Positions 8,701-15,605 are shown, counted from the stretch's first letter. The stretch is DNA of 64,000 nucleotides from Treponema sp. (GCA_017963165.1 JAGCTZ010000161.1:5881-69880), one strand, 5' to 3'. Translations and numbers: made by a program. Notes: generated from the letters alone by a model not told the origin.

Positions 8701-9315
8701 ACTAAAACATCTGAAACTACTAATTTTGTTATTTCCAAAAAGCTTTCCGATAGTAATTTTGAGGCTGATATTATATCTTTTTTTGATCAAAATCAGACTT
8801 TTGATTTTACCGATGTTTTTGTTGCTCCTGGAAAAGAGTATAGTTATGTTGTACAGGAAACTATAGGAAAAGAAGCCGATTGGACTTATGGTTATACTGG
8901 TTATGATGATTTAATTGAATATCCTCGCTATGAGAAAAAACAAATAACAGCAACTGGCGGCTCAGGTGATATAAAAATTACAAATAAACCTTCAGTAACA
9001 TGCAATTCATCAAATTATGAAATAACTTTCTCAAAAGCTCCGGAATTTCCAATCGAAGTAAGTAATTATAGAATAAGGTTTGGATATGAGAGGCGGGAAG
9101 GTAATATAATTAGGGAGGGTAGTACTTTATTCGAATATGGTTCATATAATAAAGATTTAAAAACTAAAGTATATGATCATATCACAAATAAAACTGGTGA
9201 ATGGTACTTTAAGTACTACAGATTTGATTTAGACTTTGATACATTCAGTTATGAACATTATTCAGAATGTTCAGATGATTTTGAAGCCTTCCCTGAGACA
9301 ATAACTATTCAATAG
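5752..9315 (+). CDS. Large modular repeat lipoprotein, probably surface exposed
   Basis: This 1187-residue protein starts with a lipoprotein signal peptide (basic n-region, hydrophobic core, LVSC with Cys25). The rest is built of repeated modules that I label A, B and C. A modules (starting near residues 40, 360, 669, 880) carry DEGIKLEWxNLP and a KGKxYxYxLEAR strand, and look like fibronectin-III-type beta-sandwiches. B modules (near 150, 455, 980) carry FDFTD, GKEYxYxV and the VEYPRYEKK stretch. C modules (near 240, 560, 755, 1080) carry NKP and YERENWG. Three full A-B-C sets plus one A-C set are present. No enzymatic motif is visible. It is transcribed from a G9-containing promoter and is followed by a strong terminator, so it is monocistronic. 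I do not recognise a named family; adhesion or immune interaction is only inference. Confidence 0.8.
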   Translation: MKLKKSLRILLIGFSLVMSMMLVSCPELNNVTDDELGVITDQKTGVKFKNTLEGIEISWSNLPAEANNITIRCYSSGSKLGTYTLFEIWDLSTVTSVKDKYVAVGNEYEYYIEVRAKNGSWITSSDGWIKIKPLGGKGELDSTVAANNDGIRLTKTATAKNSKFSFARTGYPNSSDYSINKNGNLDFTDKYVEGNKEYTYRICEQIGSTGYWSNGKRVECDAVVEYPRYKEKTVTAKGGSGNIYFTQIPEVTHLVDKNRVELTTDPVFSVTPNSWNFTAYYEKENWGITNVYETLSSNKKSGSIFSSDPEGEYKLRDCRITLSFDDYTVSYSESNSSNPEALKKLPQTIIISNENNFRLVATPTDEGIKLEWKNLPEGTTMLRIRDDDWEDLFKIYDLTNITSVIDKNVTKGKNYTYSLEARKITDHGDSSLDSSSRINVTATGGSGENKFNLQATADGIKVTGTKASGASELVILKSLPDSNNTDKIYLNDENQNFDFTDKLVATGKEYTYSVKATVGKEGHWGNKGFTDYDDLVEYPRYEKKQITATGGSGAIKITNKPSLTFNTSDYSITFSTAPELSSQAKSYRLSFEYERENWGWTGLYEYDSNIKNLKPSLYNHIINEPAEWNFKGYWINASFDSFRYEHWEESTDDFSAFPAKLNVTEQAKPTVTATATDKGIKLQWENVPQNALEIAVRFKNKNKNTTLHYNMDDKSKTEVEETLVDKSTEYECYIEIYTNNRWVKSNTVTVKTKDNAGEGEPKLKNKPAATFDNKSTVTFSVLPEIEIPDRYKRCLIDFNYMNKEKGIGTSLYYHYMDDQNLKKTIGNEEFGTWALEDYCIRFRITDSGNEHFYSDSNLSKIPNVPQTIVLSEENRFSLTATPTDEGIKLEWRNLPEETTSLEIHDKDQRILFKINDLTKITSVVDKNVTKGKKYSYRLEARNVTDYGSSWLADSSSVEVTATGGTGEKQITLQATKEGIKLSCTKTSETTNFVISKKLSDSNFEADIISFFDQNQTFDFTDVFVAPGKEYSYVVQETIGKEADWTYGYTGYDDLIEYPRYEKKQITATGGSGDIKITNKPSVTCNSSNYEITFSKAPEFPIEVSNYRIRFGYERREGNIIREGSTLFEYGSYNKDLKTKVYDHITNKTGEWYFKYYRFDLDFDTFSYEHYSECSDDFEAFPETITIQ
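6831..9300 (+). repeat. Long imperfect direct repeats inside the lipoprotein gene
   Basis: The DNA of the second and third A-B-C sets is closely similar. The segment around 6831-6885 (GCAACTCCAACTGATGAAGG) recurs near 8388-8440 with only a few changes. The segment around 7370-7410 recurs near 8928-8968. The first set is more diverged. Such arrays can recombine with each other or with other genomic copies. Confidence 0.75.
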
Positions 9316-9335
9316 GCAGATTAATCAAGAACTTA

Positions 9336-9371
9336 AACGTCATTGCATCACTTGCAATGGCGTTTTTTTTT
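9336..9371 (+). terminator. Rho-independent terminator of the modular lipoprotein gene
   Basis: A 12-base stem (AACGTCATTGCA pairing with TGCAATGGCGTT, with one G-T pair) and a five-base loop are followed by nine or more T. It lies 20 bases after the stop codon. Confidence 0.85.
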
Positions 9372-9372
9372 C

Positions 9373-9399
9373 TAAACTTTCTTTCTGGAATTCCGACAT
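9373..9399 (+). promoter_or_regulatory. Possible sigma-28 (FliA/WhiG) promoter for flgF-flgG-flgJ
   Basis: TAAACTTT (9373-9380), an 11-base spacer and TCCGACAT (9392-9399) match the sigma-28 consensus TAAAGTTT-N11-GCCGATAA at 7 of 8 and 5 of 8 positions, including the CCGA core. It follows the previous terminator directly and lies about 75 bases upstream of flgF. A sigma-28 gene is present at 54881. Confidence 0.5.
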
Positions 9400-9426
9400 T
9401 AAAGGTAAGGATTAAACAAAATTGTT

Positions 9427-9450
9427 GGCCCTTCGAGAACCTCAGGGACC
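9427..9450 (-). repeat. Dispersed palindromic repeat, family A, copy 2
   Basis: This copy is inverted (GGCCCTTCGAG, AAC, CTCAGGGACC). It ends eight bases before the AGGAGG ribosome site of flgF. It is readable in frame with flgF, which is why longer N-termini can be predicted for that gene. Confidence 0.8.
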
Positions 9451-9472
9451 GCGTAACAGGAGGAAAAAGTTC

Positions 9473-10273
9473 ATGATTCGTGGATGGTATACCGGTGCTT
9501 CCGGTATGAACGCTCAGCAGAACAGGCTGGACGCAATATCCAACAATCTGGCAAATGTTGATACTGCCGGATATAAACGCGATATTACGGTTTCAAAATC
9601 GTTCCCAGAGCTTTTAATACGCCGCACAAATGCAGACGGTGTTTATAAGATTCCAAACGGAATGGGTAGTGCAGATGCTGCCCCAATAATCGGAAAATTA
9701 GGACTTGGCGTAGAAACAAACGAAAACTATGTCGATTTTTCACAAGGTTCATTCAAACTTACAAATACAACTACAGACGTTGCACTTAGCGGAAAAGGTT
9801 TTTATGTAATTGATACACCAAACGGTGAACGCTACACTCGCAACGGTGATTTTTTAATCGGAAAAGAAGGAATACTCGAAACAAAAGACGGCTATCCTGT
9901 TCTTGGTGAAAATGGAATTATCCATGTAGAAAACGATAGATTCATGGTAAATCAGGATGGTGTACTTATCAGCGAAGAAGGCGAAGAAATCGACCGCTTT
10001 AGAGTTGTTCGTTTTGATAATGAACGCTACCTCAAAAAGATGGGCGAAAGCATGTATTCCACAAATGATATTGCAGGTCCAGCACACATTGCAGAAGGAA
10101 ATGAACGCCCTCGTTTTGTGCAGAATTATACAGAAACAAGCAATGTTAATGTTGTAAATGAAATGGTTCAGATGATAGAAGTAAACCGTGCCTACGAGGC
10201 TAACCAGAAAACTATCACCTCGGAAGATTCAATGATGGGTACACTATGGCAGAAGGTTGCCGTACTCCAGTAG
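9473..10273 (+). CDS. flgF: Flagellar basal-body rod protein, FlgF/FlgG family
   Basis: This 266-residue proximal/distal rod protein begins MIRGWYTGASGMNAQQNRLD, the conserved start of the family, followed by ISNNLANVDTAGYKRD. The C-terminus shows the matching VNEMVQMIEVNRAYEANQK coiled segment. The ATG at 9473 is preferred because it follows AGGAGG (9458-9463) and matches the family start. An upstream in-frame start near 9422 would add residues encoded by a dispersed repeat. It is the first gene of a flgF-flgG-flgJ unit. In spirochaetes the two paralogues are often called flgG1/flgG2; assignment of FlgF here rests on gene order. Confidence 0.9.
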   Translation: MIRGWYTGASGMNAQQNRLDAISNNLANVDTAGYKRDITVSKSFPELLIRRTNADGVYKIPNGMGSADAAPIIGKLGLGVETNENYVDFSQGSFKLTNTTTDVALSGKGFYVIDTPNGERYTRNGDFLIGKEGILETKDGYPVLGENGIIHVENDRFMVNQDGVLISEEGEEIDRFRVVRFDNERYLKKMGESMYSTNDIAGPAHIAEGNERPRFVQNYTETSNVNVVNEMVQMIEVNRAYEANQKTITSEDSMMGTLWQKVAVLQ

Positions 10274-10293
10274 GTCCAGAAGGAAGGTAAAAA

Positions 10294-11088
10294 ATGGTAA
10301 GAAGCTTATGGACAGCCGCAACAGGCATGAACGGACAGCAGTCAAACATTGACGCAATTTCTAACAATCTTTCTAACGTAAATACAACAGGCTATAAACA
10401 GCAGCGTGTAGAATTTGAAGATCTTCTTTATCAGAATCTTAAGCTTGCCGGAACTCCTGCAACAGAAGACACTGTTACTCCGGTAGGAATCCAGCAGGGA
10501 ACCGGTGTTAGAGTAGGTGCTACACAGCGCATTATGAACCAGGGTTCACTCCAGAATACTGGTGTTGATACTGATGTTGCAATTGTTGGTGAAGGCTTTT
10601 TCCGTGTTCAGCAGTATGATGGTTCTTATGCTTACACACGCGATGGTACATTCAAGGTTGATTCAACAGGTCAGCTTGTAACAAATAACGGTCTTCGCGT
10701 TATGCCTGAAATCATCCTGCCGGAAGGTTATGATGTTTCTACACTCAACATCACTCAGACTGGTCTTGTTAGTGTAAAGGTAAACGGCGGAAATGACCCT
10801 ATTGAAGTAGGACAGATTGAACTTTATAGATTCCCAAATCCTGTAGGTTTGCAGGCAGAAGGAGATAATCTTTTTAAGGTAACAAATGCTTCCGGCGCCG
10901 CAATCGAAGGTCGTCCGGGTTATGATGGTTTTGGTGATGTACGTCACAAGTTCCTTGAAATGAGCAACGTTTCTGTAGTAAATGAAATGGTACAGATGAT
11001 TGTAGCTCAGCGTGCTTACGAGTTCAACAGTAAAGCAATTCAGACATCAGATACGATGTTGAGTACTGCAGTTAATTTGAAGAGATAA
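10294..11088 (+). CDS. flgG: Flagellar distal rod protein FlgG
   Basis: This 264-residue protein begins MVRSLWTAATGMNGQQSNID and continues with ISNNLSNVNTTGYKQQRVEF, the classic FlgG N-terminus. It has the central DVAIVGEGFFRVQ segment of rod and hook proteins and the C-terminal VNEMVQMIVAQRAYEFNSK motif. It is a paralogue of the preceding gene and lies 20 bases after it behind a GAAGGTAAAA ribosome site. It forms the distal rod in the periplasm that passes through the peptidoglycan. Confidence 0.95.
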   Translation: MVRSLWTAATGMNGQQSNIDAISNNLSNVNTTGYKQQRVEFEDLLYQNLKLAGTPATEDTVTPVGIQQGTGVRVGATQRIMNQGSLQNTGVDTDVAIVGEGFFRVQQYDGSYAYTRDGTFKVDSTGQLVTNNGLRVMPEIILPEGYDVSTLNITQTGLVSVKVNGGNDPIEVGQIELYRFPNPVGLQAEGDNLFKVTNASGAAIEGRPGYDGFGDVRHKFLEMSNVSVVNEMVQMIVAQRAYEFNSKAIQTSDTMLSTAVNLKR

Positions 11089-11097
11089 TTAGGTAAC

Positions 11098-11120
11098 GGC
11101 CCTTCGACAAGCCAGGGACC
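11098..11120 (-). repeat. Dispersed palindromic repeat, family A, copy 3
   Basis: GGCCCTTCGACAAG followed by CCAGGGACC lies nine bases after the flgG stop. With copy 4 it makes an inverted pair that fills the flgG-flgJ gap. Confidence 0.8.
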
Positions 11121-11140
11121 GCAGAAATACAATAATTTGG

Positions 11141-11164
11141 GGTCCCTGAGGCTCTCGAATGGCC
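11141..11164 (+). repeat. Dispersed palindromic repeat, family A, copy 4
   Basis: GGTCCCTGAGGC and TCTCGAATGGCC lie just upstream of the flgJ ribosome site, in the opposite orientation to copy 3. Confidence 0.75.
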
Positions 11165-11181
11165 CCTAAAAGGAATAACTT

Positions 11182-11697
11182 ATGAACGTAGGATTAGTAG
11201 CAAATACATATAGCGGAATTACAGGTGGAACAAGTGCTTTGAATACCGCAAAAACAAATTCAGAAACTGCAAAATTTTCGGACCTTGTTGCACGGCTTCA
11301 GTCTCAGGACGATGGACGCGGAACTTTATCTTCTGCTCAGATTGTAGAGGAAGGTCGTTTGAATGGTGATTATTCTTCTGGTTTTGCAGGAACTTATTCC
11401 TTGGAATCAGATAAAACTGCTATGGCAACTGGTGCAGCTGCAAATCAGGCTAATCCTCACGTTCAGTCAAAAACAATCGATAAAACAAGCAAGCTTTACG
11501 AATCGGCACTTGAGCTTGAAAGTTTTTTTGTAAAACAGATGCTTTCTCAAATGAGAAAAACAATTATGAAATCAAGCGAAAACAGCTTTGCACAGGATAT
11601 GTACGAAGACATGCTTTTTGATGAATATGCTACTGCAATGACAAAAAATGCAGGCTTTGGTCTTGCAGATCAAATATATTTGAGTTTGGAAGCATAA
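11182..11697 (+). CDS. flgJ: Rod-binding protein, FlgJ N-terminal domain type
   Basis: This 171-residue protein has a poorly conserved N-terminal half and a C-terminal half (about residues 95-171) with LYESALELESFFVKQMLSQMR, then SFAQDMYEDMLFDEYATAM. These are the hallmarks of the FlgJ rod-capping domain. The muramidase domain of enterobacterial FlgJ is absent, as in many non-enteric bacteria, so peptidoglycan must be opened by another enzyme. Its place after flgF and flgG agrees with rod assembly. The ATG follows AAAAGGAA. Confidence 0.85.
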   Translation: MNVGLVANTYSGITGGTSALNTAKTNSETAKFSDLVARLQSQDDGRGTLSSAQIVEEGRLNGDYSSGFAGTYSLESDKTAMATGAAANQANPHVQSKTIDKTSKLYESALELESFFVKQMLSQMRKTIMKSSENSFAQDMYEDMLFDEYATAMTKNAGFGLADQIYLSLEA

Positions 11698-11710
11698 GAC
11701 ATTATATTTG

Positions 11711-11735
11711 GGGGTCTTCGACAGGTTCAGGAACT
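11711..11735 (-). repeat. Degenerate family A repeat, copy 5
   Basis: GGGGTCTTCGACAGG followed by TTCAGGAACT resembles the inverted form of family A with several changes. It lies just after flgJ. Confidence 0.55.
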
Positions 11736-11768
11736 CCGAAAAGATGTAATTTCAAAAAAAGAAATGTG

Positions 11769-11794
11769 GGCCCTGAGCTTGTTGTCGAAGGGCC
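11769..11794 (+). repeat. Dispersed palindromic repeat, family A, copy 6
   Basis: GGCCCTGAGCTTG and TTGTCGAAGGGCC form a hairpin of GGCCCT with AGGGCC. It is located 27 bases before the start of the next lipoprotein gene. Confidence 0.8.
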
Positions 11795-11820
11795 AAAATG
11801 TAAATAAAAGAGGTGGGGAA

Positions 11821-12351
11821 ATGAAACAACAAAAACAATTCAAATTTATTACATTATTTTTATTTATCTCATGTTTTTTCTTTGCCTCTTGTAATACTAT
11901 TAAAGCAGTACCACTTGCATATACAGAAAATGAAGATAAGGACGTTGCTTATATCTACTTTCAGCTTTATAAAAAATCAGAAATAAGTGGTGCAACTTTT
12001 ATTACTTATGATAATAAAAATACTCCTTCTCCAGAAAAATTCTGTTACTGGTCACCTGTAGAAGTTCCTGCAGATATGCCTCTTAAACTTGCTCTTAAAA
12101 TAAAGTATAAGGAGCCACGCTCTGATTTTGGTTCTGATAATTGTGTAACGGCATGTTGTACATCTACAGTAAATGCAATGGAAGCTGCACGTGACGTAGA
12201 TAAAGAAATAGTATTTAATGTTCCGCCTTTAGAGACGGGCTGTGAATATATGATCAGCTATAGAAAGGGAGCTGGAATCCCTGGAAACAGCTATGTAACT
12301 CTAACCCGAATGGACACAAAAGAAGTTATCCGAGAGATAGAGTTTAATTAA
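11821..12351 (+). CDS. Small putative lipoprotein of unknown function
   Basis: The product has 176 residues. It begins with a basic, Gln/Lys-rich n-region, a very hydrophobic core and FASC (Cys24), a spirochaetal lipobox. The ATG at 11821 follows GAGGTGGGG. A longer in-frame start at 11764 would run through a dispersed repeat and is unlikely. The mature part is soluble and beta-rich in appearance, has a CVTACC cysteine cluster near residue 115 and no recognisable catalytic motif. It follows the rod operon and is ended by hairpins before murC. I do not recognise the family. Confidence 0.7.
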   Translation: MKQQKQFKFITLFLFISCFFFASCNTIKAVPLAYTENEDKDVAYIYFQLYKKSEISGATFITYDNKNTPSPEKFCYWSPVEVPADMPLKLALKIKYKEPRSDFGSDNCVTACCTSTVNAMEAARDVDKEIVFNVPPLETGCEYMISYRKGAGIPGNSYVTLTRMDTKEVIREIEFN

Positions 12352-12355
12352 TGTG

Positions 12356-12376
12356 TAAGGCCGCTGGCGGCCGGTG
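12356..12376 (+). repeat. GC-rich palindrome, family C, copy 1
   Basis: GGCCGC-TG-GCGGCC (12359-12372) is flanked by TAA before and GGTG after. A second copy with the same flanks but GCCCGC-TG-GCGGGC lies at 58641-58661. Confidence 0.6.
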
Positions 12377-12385
12377 TTCTATAGC

Positions 12386-12424
12386 AAACCGTTAAAAAAA
12401 TTGCGAAAGCAATTTTTTAGGTTT
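12386..12424. terminator. Bidirectional A/T-flanked hairpin
   Basis: A stem of AAAAAATTGC (12395-12404) with GCAATTTTTT (12409-12418) around a GAAA tetraloop is extended outward by AAACC/GGTTT. It can act as a terminator for the upstream lipoprotein gene. Confidence 0.6.
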
Positions 12425-12475
12425 ACCTTATTAAGTTATTTTTGGACTTGTTCCTGAAATTTTGTTTACATCCTT

Positions 12476-12513
12476 ACCACCGTTGTGCGTTGCATAACGG
12501 TGGTTCTTTTTTT
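12476..12513 (+). terminator. Rho-independent terminator overlapping the murC promoter
   Basis: A 13-base stem (ACCACCGTTGTGC with GCATAACGGTGGT, one G-T pair) closed by GTT is followed by TC and eight T. The right arm contains the TTGCAT used as the putative -35 box of murC. Confidence 0.75.
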
Positions 12514-12518
12514 ATAAT
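12490..12518 (+). promoter_or_regulatory. Putative murC promoter giving a leaderless transcript
   Basis: TTGCAT (12490-12495), 17 bases, then perfect TATAAT (12513-12518). Transcription would begin about seven bases later, exactly at the A of the murC ATG at 12525. No Shine-Dalgarno sequence precedes that ATG. Confidence 0.55.
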
Positions 12519-12524
12519 ATAAAT

Positions 12525-14108
12525 ATGTCTCAAATAGAAAATAAAAATCATGATGGTGAACTTCCGGCTAATCTGCAGTTTCCAAAAGATTTACATGGAG
12601 TTCATGTTCATTTTGTAGGAATCAAGGGAACAGGAATGGCTGCCCTTGTAGAAATATTTTTTCATAATGGTGCTGTTGTTACAGGCAGTGATGTTAAAGA
12701 ACGATTTTATACAGACGAAATTCTTGAAAAGCTTAATATTGTTCCGACAGAATTTTCTGCTTCAAATATTACAGATGATATTCAATATGTAATATATTCT
12801 TCTGCATACAAGCTTGATGTAAATCCAGAACTTATAGAAGCAACACGCCGTAAGCTCCCATGTCTTATGTACACTCAGGCTTTAGGGCTTTACAGCTCTC
12901 TTGCTTATTCTTGTGGTATTTGTGGTGTTCATGGAAAAACAAGTACAACCGGTCTTGTAGGAACAATTTTAAAAGAAATTGATGATATTCCTTCTCAGAT
13001 TCTTGCAGGTTCTGTTATCAATTCTTTTGGAGGAACCTGTACATATACATCTCCATTAATTTCAACAGTTCCGGAGCAGGAGAAAAAAACAAAATCAATT
13101 TTTGTTGCTGAAACCTGTGAATATCAGCGTCATTTTATGTCGTTCTTTCCTAAAAAAATTATTTTGACTTCTGTTGAATCTGATCACGAAGATTATTATC
13201 CAACTTATGATGATATAAGGGACGCCTTTGTAGATTATATCTGTAAGCTTCCTATGTTTGGAGAATTAATCTATTGTGCAGATGATCCTGGAGCCGTAGA
13301 AACAGCTCTTATAGCTTATAATAAGCGTCCAGATATACATATGGTTCCTTATGGTGTGAATGCAGGTGGCGACTATAAACTTACTTTTGGTATAGTTCAA
13401 AATGAACGCAATGAATTTTCACTTGGCATTTTTAACAAAACTCTGGCATTAAAAATGCCTGGAAAACATGAAGTAACTGACGCTGCTGCCGCGGTTGCTC
13501 TTGTCTGTCAGATTTTAAGATATTTTGGAAAGCATCCTGCAGATTATGTTGAAAAAATTGCCAAGGGGCTTGAAAACTTTAGTGGCGGAAAACGACGTAG
13601 TGAAATTGTACGAACATTTAAAACTCCAAAAGGCAATGACGTTATTGTAATGGATGATTATGGTCATCATCCTACAGCAATAAAAACAACACTTGAAGGT
13701 TATCGTGAATTTTATAAAGGACGAAAAATTATAATTGATTTTATGAGTCACACTTACTCACGTACACAAGCATTACTTGATGATTTTGCCGCAAGTATGG
13801 ACAGTGCAGATGTTGTAATTCTTCATAAAATATACAGTTCGGCCCGTGAAAATGCAGAAGATTTTAATATTTCTGGCCGTACACTTTATGAAAAAACAAT
13901 AGAACATCAAAAACAGGCAGAAACTAAAGCTTCTAAACATAATGCAATTTATTATACACAGGAAATTCTTGATGCAAAGAGCATTGCAGAAATGGAACTG
14001 GAAAAGAAACTGCCACCAGAATACCCGGATGGATATTTGTTCGTTACAATGGGTGCTGGCGATAACTGGAAGTTAGGAAAAGAGATTTTTTCTGGAGGTA
14101 ATATATGA
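12525..14108 (+). CDS. murC: UDP-N-acetylmuramate--L-alanine ligase (MurC/Mpl family)
   Basis: This 527-residue Mur ligase adds the first amino acid to UDP-MurNAc in peptidoglycan synthesis. It has the N-terminal nucleotide-binding fold with GIKGTGMAAL (33-42), the ATP-binding loop GVHGKTST (134-141), and the C-terminal ligase domain with DDYGHHPTAI. It is longer than typical MurC (about 460-490 residues), mainly through internal insertions. Mpl, which attaches a tripeptide, belongs to the same family and cannot be excluded on sequence alone. The ATG at 12525 has no ribosome site and begins 6 bases after a TATAAT. The stop overlaps the yicC start by four bases. Confidence 0.85.
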   Translation: MSQIENKNHDGELPANLQFPKDLHGVHVHFVGIKGTGMAALVEIFFHNGAVVTGSDVKERFYTDEILEKLNIVPTEFSASNITDDIQYVIYSSAYKLDVNPELIEATRRKLPCLMYTQALGLYSSLAYSCGICGVHGKTSTTGLVGTILKEIDDIPSQILAGSVINSFGGTCTYTSPLISTVPEQEKKTKSIFVAETCEYQRHFMSFFPKKIILTSVESDHEDYYPTYDDIRDAFVDYICKLPMFGELIYCADDPGAVETALIAYNKRPDIHMVPYGVNAGGDYKLTFGIVQNERNEFSLGIFNKTLALKMPGKHEVTDAAAAVALVCQILRYFGKHPADYVEKIAKGLENFSGGKRRSEIVRTFKTPKGNDVIVMDDYGHHPTAIKTTLEGYREFYKGRKIIIDFMSHTYSRTQALLDDFAASMDSADVVILHKIYSSARENAEDFNISGRTLYEKTIEHQKQAETKASKHNAIYYTQEILDAKSIAEMELEKKLPPEYPDGYLFVTMGAGDNWKLGKEIFSGGNI

Positions 14109-14980
14109 CATCAATGACAGGTTATGCCTACGAAGAAAAAACTACAGATGATGCTGTCATTTCTGTAGAAATAAAATCTGTAAATTCACGCTTTTTAGAT
14201 TTATCAATAAATTTGCCTTCATACCTAAATCCAATCGAAAGTTATTTTCGTGCAAAAATAAGCGATAAAGTAGCCCGCGGAAAAATTGATGTTTTTATAA
14301 GAATTAAAGAAAATCATAGTTCTGCACAGGTTAGTGTAGATACTGAACTTGTAAAAACTTATGTTAGAGCTTACAAACAGATAGCAACGGCAGCAGGTTT
14401 TGCAAGTTTGAATCAGGAAGCTGCAACATACGCACTAATAAATCAGGAAGGAATATTAAATTCCAACAAAGAGTATGATGTTGAAAAGTACAAGACAATG
14501 ATAGATCCTGTTTTTAATGCTGCATTCCAACGCTTTTTGCAGGATAAGGCTAGGGAAGGTGAAAACATGAAAAAAGACCTTCTTGAAAAGCTTTCTGTTC
14601 TTGAAAAATGTGCTGTTTTCTTTAAGGAATGGCAGCCAAAAATGGAGACAGCCTTTAAGGAACAAATTACCTCACGCTTTAATGAACTTCTTGGCGAAAA
14701 TGCAGATCAGAATCGTATAATGACCGAAACTGCTGCACTGCTAGTAAAATATACAATAAACGAAGAAATTGTACGTCTGAATAGTCACATAAGCGCAATG
14801 AAAACGGAATTGAATGATAATCCTATTCCCGGAAAACGACTTGATTTTATTTGTCAGGAAATGAACCGCGAAATAAATACAATAGGAAGTAAAAATCAAT
14901 TTGCCGAAGTTGGTGCCATGGTAATAAATGCCAAAGACGCCCTTGAAAATATAAGAGAACAGAGTAAGAATGTAGAATGA
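14105..14980 (+). CDS. yicC: YicC/YloC family endoribonuclease-like protein
   Basis: This 291-residue protein starts MTSMTGYAYEE and continues with the SVNSRFLDLSINLP segment, the family N-terminal signature. It ends with GKRLDFICQEMNREINTIGSK and NAKDALENIREQ, the conserved C-terminal domain. YicC proteins have been linked to RNA decay and stationary-phase survival. The start overlaps murC by four bases, and GGAGG at 14094-14098 lies inside murC, so expression is coupled. Confidence 0.92.
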   Translation: MTSMTGYAYEEKTTDDAVISVEIKSVNSRFLDLSINLPSYLNPIESYFRAKISDKVARGKIDVFIRIKENHSSAQVSVDTELVKTYVRAYKQIATAAGFASLNQEAATYALINQEGILNSNKEYDVEKYKTMIDPVFNAAFQRFLQDKAREGENMKKDLLEKLSVLEKCAVFFKEWQPKMETAFKEQITSRFNELLGENADQNRIMTETAALLVKYTINEEIVRLNSHISAMKTELNDNPIPGKRLDFICQEMNREINTIGSKNQFAEVGAMVINAKDALENIREQSKNVE

Positions 14981-14992
14981 CACAATTATTGT

Positions 14993-15015
14993 GGTCCCTG
15001 AGCCTGTCGAAGGGC
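14993..15015 (+). repeat. Dispersed palindromic repeat, family A, copy 7
   Basis: GGTCCCTGAGCC then TGTCGAAGGGC fills most of the 55-base gap between yicC and the cytidylate kinase-like gene. It ends shortly before the GGAGGT ribosome site. Confidence 0.85.
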
Positions 15016-15035
15016 GCACAATACAGGAGGTATAA

Positions 15036-15569
15036 ATGAAAAAAGACCTGCGCATAGCAATTAGCGGAAAATCCGGTTGCGGCAACACAACAGTAAGCGG
15101 ACTTTTAGCTCAAAAGCTTGGACTTAAACTAATAAATTATACTTTTCGTCAATTGGCAGAAGAAAAAGGTATGACTCTTAAAGAAGTTATAGATGCCGCC
15201 AAAAATGATGACAGTTATGACAAATACGTAGATAAACATCAGGTAGAACTTGCACTTGCCGAACCATGCGTTTTAGGCAGCCGTCTTGCAATATGGATGT
15301 TAAAAGAAGCCGATCTTAAGGTTTATCTTTATGCTAGTGATGAAACTCGTGCCCAACGCATTTTCAATCGTGAAGGTGGCGATTTACAAGCAATAAAAGA
15401 TTTTACTGCAATGCGTGATAGAGAAGATACCGGTCGTTACAAAGAATTTTACGGAATTGATAATAATGATTATCAGTTTGTTGACATAATTATAGATACA
15501 GCTAAATATTTGCCGGAACAGATAGTAGAAATAATTTGTGATAAATTAAAAGAGAAGGGGTTAGTGTAA
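15036..15569 (+). CDS. cmk: Cytidylate kinase-like protein
   Basis: The product has 177 residues. An N-terminal phosphate loop reads GKSGCGNTT (11-19); the usual Lys is replaced by Asn, as in the archaeal-type CMP kinases where Thr stands there. The short length and the GRYKEFYGIDNNDY segment also fit that type. It would phosphorylate CMP or dCMP in nucleotide salvage. A strong ribosome site (AGGAGGT) precedes the ATG. The murC-yicC-cmk run is probably one transcript interrupted by a repeat element. Assignment to the kinase family is good; substrate is inferred. Confidence 0.75.
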   Translation: MKKDLRIAISGKSGCGNTTVSGLLAQKLGLKLINYTFRQLAEEKGMTLKEVIDAAKNDDSYDKYVDKHQVELALAEPCVLGSRLAIWMLKEADLKVYLYASDETRAQRIFNREGGDLQAIKDFTAMRDREDTGRYKEFYGIDNNDYQFVDIIIDTAKYLPEQIVEIICDKLKEKGLV

Positions 15570-15579
15570 TAGTTTTCGA

Positions 15580-15605
15580 GGTCCCTGAGTTTATCGAAGG
15601 ACCCC
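15580..15605 (+). repeat. Dispersed palindromic repeat, family A, copy 8
   Basis: GGTCCCTGAGTTTATCG then AAGGACCCC makes a hairpin between the convergent cytidylate kinase-like and LeuD-like genes, and may serve as a transcription barrier. Confidence 0.8.

Noticed and set aside
9422..9472. N-terminal extension of FlgF
   Set aside because: It is coded by a dispersed repeat, and the family start and AGGAGG site support 9473.
15036..15569. Missing P-loop Lys in the cytidylate kinase-like protein as an inactivating change
   Set aside because: A non-Lys residue at this place is known for archaeal-type CMP kinases, so it is not good evidence of loss of function.
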